Part shown: in pieces, positions 6,245 to 12,723 of the stretch
How the letters are laid out: each line of letters begins with the position of its first letter
How positions within the stretch are numbered: position 1 is the stretch's first letter
Origin: DATBAT01 sp036271375
GTDB lineage: Bacteria > Acidobacteriota > Terriglobia > Terriglobales > Acidobacteriaceae
DNA length: 14,241 nt
Direction: 5' to 3'
Assembly (NCBI GenBank): GCA_036271375.1
Contig: DATBAT010000285.1
Location: 1-14,241, forward strand
Notes under the pieces: generated by a model
What the model saw: the letters and a program-made list of their open reading frames with translations, nothing else
What the model was told of the DNA's origin: nothing
Database searches by the model: none
Position numbers and translations under genes: made by a program

Positions 6245-6604
6245 ATGTATCGCGACTTTCACGCTACCGACCGCTGGACGAAACGGGAAGTTCACTGCAT
6301 CTACCAGGCGCTGATTGTAGCTATTTCCACGCGCCATGCCGACGCGGTTGACGTCAAGTTTTTAGTGGATGGGCGCACGGTGTGGGTTGCGCTGCCTTTG
6401 CCCGCCTGGGCCGAGTACAAGAAGCGCTCCGGCAAAACCATCACAGATCCGTTTGCGATAGAAATTGCCGGGCACTATTTGAAAACTGCTCTGGAGAATG
6501 GCGAAGGATTGGGCCGCGAAATGTATTCGCTGACCACCGACGAAACCCTTCGCAACATTGAGGCCCTGGTGAAAGCGGCCCCAGAGCCGGTCGCTGCCGA
6601 CTAG
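6245..6604 (+). CDS. Hypothetical protein, 119 residues
   Basis: I do not recognise a family. The protein is soluble by composition, with no signal peptide or membrane segment. It has a mixed alpha/beta look: a helical start (RWTKREVHCIYQALIVAIS), two strands (DAVDVKFLVDG, RTVWVALPLP), then helices ending in an Ala/Pro-rich tail. The start is ATG 6245, since the longer in-frame TTG (6206) would overlap a promoter-like -35 and add only 13 residues. No Shine-Dalgarno is seen, and the transcript may be nearly leaderless. It starts 43 bases after purN. Its TAG and the TAG of the convergent membrane protein gene share the palindrome CTAG at 6601-6604. Coding character and clean boundaries support a real gene. 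Confidence 0.72.
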   Translation: MYRDFHATDRWTKREVHCIYQALIVAISTRHADAVDVKFLVDGRTVWVALPLPAWAEYKKRSGKTITDPFAIEIAGHYLKTALENGEGLGREMYSLTTDETLRNIEALVKAAPEPVAAD

Positions 6605-6840
6605 GCTTTCTTCAGCAGCCGGACCAGCGCTACGACGAGTACCGCGCCGAAAATCGCTACCACAATGCTGACAATCAGGCCGCCTGCGGGAAAAATCCCC
6701 AACAAGCCGAGCACGCGGCTGCCTACAAATGCGCCTACGATGCCAAGCAGGATGTCGACCAGGACTCCGTAGCCCGAGCCCTTCATTAATTTGCCTGTCG
6801 CCCAGCCGGCGATTAGTCCTACGATCAGAATGTAGATCAT
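6601..6840 (-). CDS. GlsB/YeaQ/YmgE-family (transglycosylase-associated) small membrane protein
   Basis: This 79-residue, almost entirely hydrophobic protein has three predicted membrane helices: about residues 2-18 (IYILIVGLIAGWATGKL), 27-48 (VLVDILLGIVGAFVGSRVLGLL) and 52-75. The Gly-rich pattern GLIAGWATGKLMKG...GYG...DILLGIVGAFVG...GG is the hallmark of the family named for YeaQ, YmgE and GlsB. These are inner-membrane, stress-associated proteins without a proven activity. A strong AGGAGG (6844-6849) lies close before the ATG. It ends convergently on the upstream gene, and a terminator-like stem on its strand lies further on at 6141-6184. Confidence 0.92.
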   Translation of the reverse strand: MIYILIVGLIAGWATGKLMKGSGYGVLVDILLGIVGAFVGSRVLGLLGIFPAGGLIVSIVVAIFGAVLVVALVRLLKKA

Positions 6841-7012
6841 GTTCCTCCTGAGATTTGTTGCGCGGGTTAGATGCGGTTCCGGGAGCCCGCGGATTAGGCG
6901 CTACTTTCGCCGGCAGAGAGCCTACCACCCGGGACACCAAGGGGCTACTAAGATCACGCAGGAAATCTCTTGCACATTTGCGATAAACCGAACGTTTAGC
7001 GGTCCCTACGCC

Positions 7013-7021
7013 TGTTAGAAT
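7013..7021 (+). promoter_or_regulatory. Extended -10 promoter candidate for lpdA
   Basis: TGTTAGAAT combines a TGn extension with TAGAAT (5 of 6 matches to TATAAT), 45 bp before the lpdA start. No good -35 is visible at the usual spacing, which extended -10 promoters tolerate. The rest of the 6850-7012 gap shows nothing I can name. Confidence 0.4.
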
Positions 7022-7066
7022 CGTTAGTTTTCTCCCAGTCATCCATAAGGTAGAGAAGGAGCCATC

Positions 7067-8479
7067 TTGCCCGACAATATTTACGACGTTGCCATCCTAG
7101 GAAGTGGTCCTGCCGGTTATACCGCCGCCATTCGCGCCGGCCAGTACGGGCTGAAGACTGCCCTCATCGAGAAAGACCCGGTACTGGGTGGCACCTGCCT
7201 GCACGTGGGCTGCATTCCGACCAAGGCGCTGCTATTCAACGCCGAGCTTTGGGACCACCTCAAAGAAGCCAAGGAGTACGGAATTGAGGGTGTCGACGCC
7301 CGCAAGCTGAACTGGGAGACCATCCTGAACCGCAAGTCCAAGGTGGTGACCAAGCACGCCAAGGGACTCGAGTTCCTGATGAAAAAGAACAAAGTCGAGA
7401 CCATCAAGGGCTACGGGGAACTGACCGGCCCGGCCAAAGACGGCATCTTCACCATTGACGTTAAGGGCGATAAACCCAGCCTGTTGAAGGCGAAGAAGGT
7501 GATTCTGGCGACTGGCTCCGAGGCGCGGATGATTCCGGGGCTCGAGGCGAGTGACAAGGTGCTGACCAATATCGAAATCCTGTCGCTGAAAGAAGTGCCG
7601 AAGTCGCTGATCGTCGTGGGCGCGGGAGCGGTGGGCGTCGAATTTGCTTCGATCTTCCGGTCGTTTGATGCCGAGGTGACAATCGTCGAAATGCTGCCGC
7701 GGATGGTCGCGCTGGAAGATGAAGATGTTTCGAAAGAACTAGCGCGGGTCTATCGAAAGCGCGGTATCAACTTCTTTACCGGCGCAAAGATGGAGAAGAC
7801 CGAGACTACCAAGACCGGCGTGGCGGTGACGATTTCTGTCGACGGCAAGCAGCAAAAACTGGAAGCTGAGAAGATTTTGATCGCCGTGGGACGCAAGCCG
7901 CGCACGGATGGGATCGGGCTGGAAAAAACCAAGATTAAGGTCGACCGGGGATTCATCAAGACCAACGGATGGATGGAGACCGAAGAGCCCGGCATTTTCG
8001 CCATCGGCGACATCGTGCTGGGAACGCCGCAGTTGGCGCATGTGGGCGCGATGGAGGGAATCGTCGCCGCGTCCAAGATCGCGGGCAAAGAGCACAAGCC
8101 GATTGATCTACTGAAAATTCCGAATGCGACCTATTGCCATCCGGAGATCGGCAGCGTCGGGCTGACCGAAGCCAAGGCACGCGAGAAGGGCTATAAAGTG
8201 AAGGTTGGCAAGTTCCCTTTCACCGCGAACTCGCGGGCTTCGATCGTGGGACAGCACGATGGGTTCATCAAGATCGTTTCGGATTCGACCTACGGAGAGA
8301 TTCTGGGAGTCCACATTATTGGGCCGCAGGCCACCGAGCTGATCGCTGAGGCGGTGACCGCTATGGAACTTGAAGGGACCGTGGAAGATTTGATGTGGAC
8401 TATTCATGCGCATCCGACGCTGGCAGAGGCGATGCTGGATGGGGCGAACAGTGTTTATGGGATGGCGATTAATATGTAG
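7067..8479 (+). CDS. lpdA: Dihydrolipoyl dehydrogenase (E3)
   Basis: This flavoenzyme reoxidises the lipoyl groups of the pyruvate, 2-oxoglutarate and branched-chain dehydrogenase complexes and the glycine cleavage system, passing electrons to NAD+. The 470-residue protein has an FAD motif ILGSGPAGYTAA (10-21) and the redox-active disulfide GGTCLHVGCIPTKALL (Cys44, Cys49). A second nucleotide motif, VVGAGAVGVEFAS, serves NAD+. The FAD-binding IFAIGDI lies before the dimerisation domain, which ends in HAHPTLAEAM with catalytic His449 and Glu454. The start is TTG 7067, chosen because AAGGAG (7056-7061) sits 5 nt upstream and the protein then begins at the expected point. The length is standard. 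No E1 or E2 genes are adjacent, so it may serve several complexes. Confidence 0.97.
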   Translation: MPDNIYDVAILGSGPAGYTAAIRAGQYGLKTALIEKDPVLGGTCLHVGCIPTKALLFNAELWDHLKEAKEYGIEGVDARKLNWETILNRKSKVVTKHAKGLEFLMKKNKVETIKGYGELTGPAKDGIFTIDVKGDKPSLLKAKKVILATGSEARMIPGLEASDKVLTNIEILSLKEVPKSLIVVGAGAVGVEFASIFRSFDAEVTIVEMLPRMVALEDEDVSKELARVYRKRGINFFTGAKMEKTETTKTGVAVTISVDGKQQKLEAEKILIAVGRKPRTDGIGLEKTKIKVDRGFIKTNGWMETEEPGIFAIGDIVLGTPQLAHVGAMEGIVAASKIAGKEHKPIDLLKIPNATYCHPEIGSVGLTEAKAREKGYKVKVGKFPFTANSRASIVGQHDGFIKIVSDSTYGEILGVHIIGPQATELIAEAVTAMELEGTVEDLMWTIHAHPTLAEAMLDGANSVYGMAINM

Positions 8480-8502
8480 TCCCGATTGCCAGGTGGCGTA
8501 AA

Positions 8503-8690
8503 GTGAAGGTGCGGGACGTTATCAAGACGTTGGAACAGATGGCTGGTATCTGGATAGAACCAGAGGGAGCCATCGACAGTTTAAGCATCAGAAAAAATCT
8601 GGCTTGGTGACGGTTCCGGGCAAGCCGGGAGATGACTTGGGTGCGGGGACGCTGAACAGCATCTTCAAGCAGGCGGGGTTGAAACAATGA
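8503..8690 (+). pseudogene. hicA: HicA toxin gene with a one-base frameshift
   Basis: Two frames joined near 8536-8540 give a complete HicA mRNA interferase of about 62 residues. Frame one runs from GTG 8503 and reads VKVRDVIKTLEQ. From 8538 the next frame reads DGWYLDRTRGSHRQFKHQKK, then SGLVTVPGKPGDDLGAG and TLNSIFKQAGLKQ, ending at TGA 8688-8690. This is the double-stranded-RNA-binding-like HicA fold, and the catalytic His of GSHRQF is intact. Loss of one G (CAGGATGG to CAGATGG) explains the break. The frame-one product stops at TAA 8582-8584. An AGGTGG ribosome site sits at 8491-8496. The TGA overlaps the hicB ATG by four bases, as in intact hicAB operons. It is probably inactive unless the base is a sequencing error. 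Confidence 0.85.
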
Positions 8691-8902
8691 AGAAGTACCT
8701 GATTGTGATCGAGACCACCGGCACGGGTTATTCCGCTTACTCTCCTGATCTTCCTGGTTGCGCCGCAACGGGGGGCACCCGCGAGGAAGTTCAAGCCCAG
8801 ATGCAAGAGGCAATCGCCTTTCATCTTGAAGGCCTGGAACGGAATGGTGAGCCGGTTCCAGAACCGCAGACCTATTCGGCCTATGTAGAAGTGCCCGTTT
8901 AA
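8687..8902 (+). CDS. hicB: HicB-family antitoxin
   Basis: This 71-residue protein has the single HicB domain, a partial RNase H-like fold. It shows KKYLIVIETTGTGYSAYSPDLPGCAATGGTREEV, with the family signature YSAYSPDLPGCAATG, and then a helix (QMQEAIAFHLEGL). HicB binds and neutralises the HicA toxin. This short version ends at YSAYVEVPV and lacks the C-terminal ribbon-helix-helix or helix-turn-helix that longer HicB proteins use to repress their operon, so autoregulation by this copy is uncertain. The ATG overlaps the hicA stop (ATGA, 8687-8690). Because hicA is frameshifted, this antitoxin may now be an orphan, retained by inertia or able to neutralise HicA proteins encoded elsewhere. Confidence 0.92.
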   Translation: MKKYLIVIETTGTGYSAYSPDLPGCAATGGTREEVQAQMQEAIAFHLEGLERNGEPVPEPQTYSAYVEVPV

Positions 8903-8967
8903 GGCTTCCATCTACACCTTAATAGGTGGAAATTCCCGGCTCACACTTTCTCGACTTCTCCGTCTAA

Positions 8968-8981
8968 CCTCCAGCCGGAGG
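8968..8981 (+). promoter_or_regulatory. Ribosome site within a small hairpin, before the DUF4097-like gene
   Basis: GGAGG (8977-8981), 5 nt before ATG 8987, is a strong Shine-Dalgarno and fixes the start. It is preceded by its exact complement CCTCC (8968-8972) with loop AGCC, so the mRNA can fold a 5-bp GC-rich hairpin that hides the ribosome site. Confidence 0.45.
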
Positions 8982-8986
8982 AAACC

Positions 8987-9820
8987 ATGGCATCTGTCGC
9001 TCGCTTTACAAAAATTATGAGCCTGGCTGGTGCGCTCTCGATCAGCGCACTCGCTTACGGGAAAGTCACCGCCGAGTTTCACCAGACCTATCCGCTCGCC
9101 GCCAACGGTAGCTTGGCCCTGGAGAACATTAACGGCAACGTCCACGTGACCACATGGGACCGCAATGAGGTAAAGGTCGACGCGGTGAAATCCGCCTCCT
9201 CGCAGGAACGGCTCGACGAGGCCAAGATCGAAGTTGACGCCCATAGCGACCGGGTTTCGATCAGAACCAAATATCCCGACCACAGTTGGAACAGCGGTGA
9301 CGAAGACCGCCCGGCCAGCGTGGAATACACGTTGACGGTGCCGAAGGCGGTTCGGATTGACGAGTTCAAGCTGGTCAATGGCGGGTTGGATATCACCGGG
9401 GTGGCGGGGGAAGTCCGCGCGTCGCTGGTGAATGGCAACCTCAACGCCAGCGGCCTCAGCGGACCGGTGAAGCTCTCAACCGTCAATGGGCGCAGCGAAG
9501 TCGCACTGACCCGCCTCAGCGATGCCGCAGTCGAAATTTCGGCGGTGAATGGGCAGGTGCAAGTTACGCTGCCGTCCAATGCCAAAGCCGAGATTGAAGC
9601 ATCGACCGTAAACGGCGGTATCAGCAACGACTTCGGATTGCGTGTCCACAAGCATCGCTACGTTGGCTCCGACATGCATGGGCAGCTTGCCGGAGGAGGG
9701 ACACGGGTACGGCTTAGCGATGTGAATGGTCGGATTGAAGTGCGCCATGCCAACGATAGTCAGGCGCTTAGTCCCGTCAAGGACATGAACGCGTCGGACG
9801 ACGACGGCGACAGCATCTAG
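8987..9820 (+). CDS. DUF4097-like exported beta-repeat protein
   Basis: This is a 277-residue exported protein. The N terminus is a signal peptide: a positive region (ASVARFTK), a hydrophobic core (IMSLAGALSISALA) and likely cleavage after ALA at about 23. The mature part is beta-rich, with a recurring turn N-G at 49-50, 131-132, 149-150, 167-168, 188-189, 209-210 and 247-248. Spacing is near 18-21 residues in the middle, typical of a beta-solenoid or adhesin-like repeat (LENINGNVHV, LVNGNLNASG, TVNGRSEVAL, AVNGQVQV). This resembles DUF4097 proteins, whose function is not established. The tail is acidic (DDDGDS). GGAGG lies 5 nt before the ATG. A GC-rich stem-loop follows the gene. Confidence 0.8.
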   Translation: MASVARFTKIMSLAGALSISALAYGKVTAEFHQTYPLAANGSLALENINGNVHVTTWDRNEVKVDAVKSASSQERLDEAKIEVDAHSDRVSIRTKYPDHSWNSGDEDRPASVEYTLTVPKAVRIDEFKLVNGGLDITGVAGEVRASLVNGNLNASGLSGPVKLSTVNGRSEVALTRLSDAAVEISAVNGQVQVTLPSNAKAEIEASTVNGGISNDFGLRVHKHRYVGSDMHGQLAGGGTRVRLSDVNGRIEVRHANDSQALSPVKDMNASDDDGDSI

Positions 9821-9847
9821 CCGATCACCTTCAAATTCATGCAAACG

Positions 9848-9875
9848 CAGGGCCTCAGGCAACTCTGAGGCCCTG
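9848..9875 (+). terminator. Stem-loop after the DUF4097-like gene
   Basis: GGGCCTCAG (9850-9858) pairs perfectly with CTGAGGCCC (9865-9873) around loop GCAACT, and two more pairs extend it (CA with TG). It begins 27 nt past the stop codon. No T-run follows, so it is terminator-like in position and strength but not canonical. Confidence 0.5.
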
Positions 9876-9914
9876 ATTGCGTTCCTACCCTATTGCGAAT
9901 TAGGAATCTGCGAG

Positions 9915-9944
9915 TTGGCGCTAACCTCGTCCCGCATTTAGAAT
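9915..9944 (+). promoter_or_regulatory. Sigma-70-like promoter before the beta-propeller gene
   Basis: TTGGCG (9915-9920), an 18-bp spacer and TAGAAT (9939-9944) form a fair -35/-10 pair. The -10 overlaps the first in-frame ATG (9943), so if real, the used start codon must lie further downstream. Confidence 0.4.
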
Positions 9945-9999
9945 GGAAAATTCTTCCAGGACTATTATTGAAACAATGGATCTTACCCGCGGTGTGTCG

Positions 10000-11310
10000 A
10001 TGACGGCGTTGCGCTCGGTCCGGTTTGCGGTGGTTTTGGCACTCGCTCTTATCTGTGTTAGCTGCGGGGATACTTTCCGGCCGGTCGCCATTCCAGTGAC
10101 GCCGAACCCGCCTGATCCAGCCGCGTTCCACTACGCGTTAATCCTGAGCCAGAACATTAACGGAGCGACTTCAAACCCGGGCGCCAGCAGCCGGGTCGAC
10201 GTTTCCGGAGACACCAACGTCGCGATCGCCAAGGTCGGACTGGGCCCGGTGCACGGCGTTCTAACGCCCGATGGGGCTCGTGTCTATGTGGCCAATATTC
10301 AAGAGGATACGGTTTCGGAGTATTCCCCTTCCGACTCAACCACAGTAAATACGGTCAGCTTGCCGGCGGGCTCGCATCCCAATTTTGTTTACACCACACA
10401 GACGGACTTCGTTTATGTGGCGAATCTGGGAGATGGTGCATCGGTGACTCCGAACGTCGCGGCAATCGCTACCGGCACCAACGTGGCTACGGTCACGATT
10501 CCCGTAGGAAACAATCCCATTGCGATGACGGAAACTCCCGATGGCAAAAAGCTTTACGTATTGAATCAGGGGGGCAACAGCGTTACCGCGATCAACACTA
10601 GCGACAAAAGCGTGAACGCTACGATCGGACTCCTGGCCGCGCCGGTGTGGGCAGTGGCGCGTTCCGACAACCACCGCGTTTTTGTGCTGGACGCCAGTGG
10701 CGCTATTACCATGATTGACCCGTTCACGGATGGAGTTTTAGGCACTCCAGCGAATGCGGGCGCGGGCGCGAATTTCATGTTCTACAGCCAGTCGAACAAT
10801 CGGCTGTATGTAGCGAACTCTACGGCGCATCAGGTGGCGGTCTACGACGTGTCAACCGACGCGTTAACTCCGTTGCCGACCGTATCGCTTTGCTCCACTT
10901 GCACGGTGGCTGCGATCACTGCTCTAGCGGATGGAACGCGCGCCTACGTCGTCACTAATCAAGACGCGGACTGCGCAGCAGGCGAAACCGCGCCTTGCAC
11001 GGCCACCAATGTGACCGTGATCAAAACGGCGGACAATAGTGTGAAGACGACGGTAGCGGTTGATCCGGGAACCAGCGTTGAGGTTCCCAACGTCATCGCG
11101 TGTGATTCGGCGCGCTTCCGTCGATTCATCTCCGCCGCCATAGACGGTACACGCGTCTACGTGTCGAACTGTGACGCCGGCAGCACGGCGGTGATTCGCA
11201 CTTCTGACGATACTCACGTCATCGATCTAAAGGCGCCGTTCGGCACACCGAGCGCAAATGAGGATGTGCCACCGCCGCAGAATCCGGTTTTCATTATTGC
11301 CGGCCGATAG
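10000..11310 (+). CDS. YVTN/YncE-like beta-propeller lipoprotein
   Basis: This 436-residue exported protein starts with MTALRSVRFAVVLALALICVSCGD, a signal peptide with a probable lipid-anchor Cys22 (Cys19 is possible; the lipobox is imperfect). A Pro-rich linker (RPVAIPVTPNPPDP) follows. The body is built of seven-bladed-propeller repeats: ARVYVANIQEDTVSEY, KKLYVLNQGGNSVTAI, NRLYVANSTAHQVAVY and TRVYVSNCDAGSTAVI, each pairing a Y-V-x-N strand with a value/time-series strand. Such proteins are cell-surface or periplasmic; ligand and function are unknown. Two in-frame ATGs upstream (9943, 9976) would add up to 19 polar residues. I prefer 10000 because it gives a proper signal peptide and because a -10 box overlaps 9943. 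No clear Shine-Dalgarno is seen at any of them. Confidence 0.85.
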   Translation: MTALRSVRFAVVLALALICVSCGDTFRPVAIPVTPNPPDPAAFHYALILSQNINGATSNPGASSRVDVSGDTNVAIAKVGLGPVHGVLTPDGARVYVANIQEDTVSEYSPSDSTTVNTVSLPAGSHPNFVYTTQTDFVYVANLGDGASVTPNVAAIATGTNVATVTIPVGNNPIAMTETPDGKKLYVLNQGGNSVTAINTSDKSVNATIGLLAAPVWAVARSDNHRVFVLDASGAITMIDPFTDGVLGTPANAGAGANFMFYSQSNNRLYVANSTAHQVAVYDVSTDALTPLPTVSLCSTCTVAAITALADGTRAYVVTNQDADCAAGETAPCTATNVTVIKTADNSVKTTVAVDPGTSVEVPNVIACDSARFRRFISAAIDGTRVYVSNCDAGSTAVIRTSDDTHVIDLKAPFGTPSANEDVPPPQNPVFIIAGR

Positions 11311-11475
11311 GCCGTTGGGGATGGCGATTACTCTCCTTGTGCCACCCCTTTCGCTGGTTGTGTTCGAGGAACTACACTCCATTCTCTGCCCGCGCGGAAC
11401 ACAAGCTCCCTCGGCTTCGCCCGGGATGACAATTTCTCGATAGACTTGAAGGCATATCTAACTACGGGACCGGCT
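11311..11475. other. Intergenic stretch with no recognised gene
   Basis: The gap between the propeller gene and the short ORF at 11476 holds a stretch near 11408-11430 (CTCGGCTTCGCCCGGGATGAC) of the kind seen in dispersed intergenic repeats, but no second copy lies in this window. A small ORF across it has no coding character. I see no clear terminator or promoter. Confidence 0.4.
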
Positions 11476-11565
11476 ATGGCCTCTGCCTACAAAAACGACA
11501 CTGACATCCCGAGTGAAGCCCAGCAAGTTCGCGTTCCGCCGTTCACCGGATGCGGAGCGCTCTAG
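11476..11565 (+). CDS. Possible 29-residue upstream ORF coupled to, or split from, the GNAT gene
   Basis: ATG 11476 opens a 29-codon ORF, MASAYKNDTDIPSEAQQVRV then PPFTGCGAL. Its TAG (11563-11565) shares one base with the GTG that probably starts the acetyltransferase (TAGTG). Two readings are possible. It may be a leader ORF giving translational coupling. Alternatively, it may be the original N terminus of the acetyltransferase, cut off by a one-base shift, since removing one base near 11561 would join ...TGCGAL to VEILDLRHF. No Shine-Dalgarno precedes the ATG. The evidence for coding is weak. Confidence 0.35.
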   Translation: MASAYKNDTDIPSEAQQVRVPPFTGCGAL

Positions 11566-12509
11566 TGGAAATTCTCGACTTGCGGCATTTCTCGTCGTCT
11601 GATCTGCGCTCCATTCTGGATGACGAGATGCAAGTCTGGTCGAGCTTGCTCTCCTGGGACTACAGCGGTTCGGCGTCGATGATCCTGCGCTACATCGATA
11701 CCAAGATACTTCCCGGCTACGCCGCGCTCGAGCGCGGCCGCGTAGTGGGATACGCGTTCTTCGTCTACGAAAGCAGCAAGGGAGTCATTGGCGACCTGTT
11801 TGTTGCCAACGATGGGCGGGTGTCCGATCCACAGGCGGTGGAGGAGCGGTTGCTGACCCACGTCATTGAAACTCTGCAACAATCGCCGGGCGTTAATCGT
11901 ATCGAGGCGCAGCTTCTGCTTCACGAGACTGGGGTGTTAGCCAACCCATTTCTGAGCCAGGGATTCCATCGCCACCGCCGCCTCTTCATGTTGCTGCCGA
12001 TAGGTCGGGCGGGCCACGCCGCGCCTACGCTGCCCTCTGACGTGGAGCTACGTCCATGGGGCGAGCCCGACTATCAAGCGGCGGCAGCCGTCATCACCAC
12101 CGCCTACCGTGGCCATGTCGACGCCGAGATCAACGATCAATACCGGACACTGACAGGTTCGTTGCGATTCTTGAACAATATCGTGCGCTTCCCGGGATGT
12201 GGAACCTTCGACGCCGAGTCGTCCTTTGTGGCTGTGCACAAACAATCCAAGAGCCTGGTGGGGTTGATTCTTTGCTCTCGGGTGCGGCACGACGTGGGGC
12301 ATATCACGCAAGTCTGCGTGTTGCCAGAATTCAGGCTGCACCACATTGGCGAGGCTTTAATTGCCTGCACAACCGCCAATCTGCGGAAGCGCAATTTTTC
12401 GACGTTGTCGCTTACTGTGACGGAGGCGAATACCCGGGCGGTTGAGCTTTATCTTCGGCTGGGATTCGAGAAGCAGCGGGTGTTTGATGCGTTTGTTTGG
12501 GAAGGGTGA
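11565..12509 (+). CDS. Tandem-GNAT N-acetyltransferase family protein
   Basis: This 314-residue protein has two acetyltransferase-like halves. Residues are numbered from GTG 11565. The N-terminal half (about 1-145) has GYAALERGRVVGYAFFVY and ends in FLSQGFHRHRRLFMLLP, a degenerate GNAT. The C-terminal half begins at VELRPWGEPDY (about 160) and has ESSFVAVHKQSKSLVGLILC, the acetyl-CoA loop QVCVLPEFRLHHIGEAL and the closing TEANTRAVELYLRLGFEK. The CoA loop has HHIG in place of the usual GxGIG, so activity is likely but not certain; the acceptor substrate is unknown. I chose GTG 11565 because GGAG (11554-11557) sits 7 nt before it. ATG 11550, five codons upstream, has no ribosome site. It is convergent with the minus-strand operon. 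Confidence 0.85.
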   Translation: MEILDLRHFSSSDLRSILDDEMQVWSSLLSWDYSGSASMILRYIDTKILPGYAALERGRVVGYAFFVYESSKGVIGDLFVANDGRVSDPQAVEERLLTHVIETLQQSPGVNRIEAQLLLHETGVLANPFLSQGFHRHRRLFMLLPIGRAGHAAPTLPSDVELRPWGEPDYQAAAAVITTAYRGHVDAEINDQYRTLTGSLRFLNNIVRFPGCGTFDAESSFVAVHKQSKSLVGLILCSRVRHDVGHITQVCVLPEFRLHHIGEALIACTTANLRKRNFSTLSLTVTEANTRAVELYLRLGFEKQRVFDAFVWEG

Positions 12510-12523
12510 GAACAGCATTCAGC

Positions 12524-12555
12524 TTCTTAAGGACTAGACGCTATCTCCTTAAGAA
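12524..12555. terminator. Perfect inverted repeat between convergent genes, possible bidirectional terminator
   Basis: TTCTTAAGGA (12524-12533) and TCCTTAAGAA (12546-12555) are perfect complements around a 12-nt loop. The element lies between the stop of the GNAT gene and the convergent small membrane protein gene, and its right arm encodes the last codons of the latter. The stem is AT-rich and no clear T-run follows in either direction, so termination is suggested mainly by position. Confidence 0.45.
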
Positions 12556-12723
12556 CCACATTACCCAACCTGCAACGACCACCCCTCCCACGAACATCGA
12601 GAAGCAATAGAGCCCGTAGCGGACCTGGGCGCGCGCTTCGTTACGCTGGGTGATGCCGAAGACGACCGAGGCGAAGACCGCGAAGAGCACTGCCGAGGAA
12701 AAGTGGGACAGGGTCAGAGTCAT
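12541..12723 (-). CDS. Small two-helix membrane protein, unknown function
   Basis: This 60-residue protein has two predicted membrane helices, about 8-25 (FSSAVLFAVFASVVFGIT) and 36-57 (YGLYCFSMFVGGVVVAGWVMWF). A short charged loop (QRNEARAQVR) joins them and the end is RR. By the positive-inside rule the loop probably faces the cytoplasm. I do not recognise a family. Its ATG overlaps the stop of the upstream membrane protein gene by four bases (ATGA, 12720-12723), so the two are translationally coupled and are likely expressed in fixed ratio, perhaps as one membrane assembly. That last point is inference from gene order. Confidence 0.75.
   Translation of the reverse strand: MTLTLSHFSSAVLFAVFASVVFGITQRNEARAQVRYGLYCFSMFVGGVVVAGWVMWFLRR

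Noticed and set aside
6362..7042. 226-codon minus-strand frame across the glsB-like gene and its upstream region
   Set aside because: Arg/Pro-rich shadow in a different frame from the well-supported 79-residue membrane protein.
8536..8541. Programmed ribosomal frameshifting in hicA
   Set aside because: No slippery heptamer or downstream pseudoknot is visible at the junction, so a simple base loss is the better explanation.
8588..8911. 107-codon minus-strand frame opposite hicA-hicB
   Set aside because: The plus strand carries clear HicA and HicB sequence with the classic overlap; the antisense frame has no family resemblance.
9088..9651. 187-codon minus-strand frame opposite the DUF4097-like gene
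   Set aside because: Low-complexity Ser/Thr/Pro-rich shadow of the plus-strand gene, which has a strong ribosome site and signal peptide.
11258..11443. 61-codon ORF between the propeller and GNAT genes
   Set aside because: Overlaps the end of the propeller gene in another frame and runs through apparent repeat DNA without coding character.
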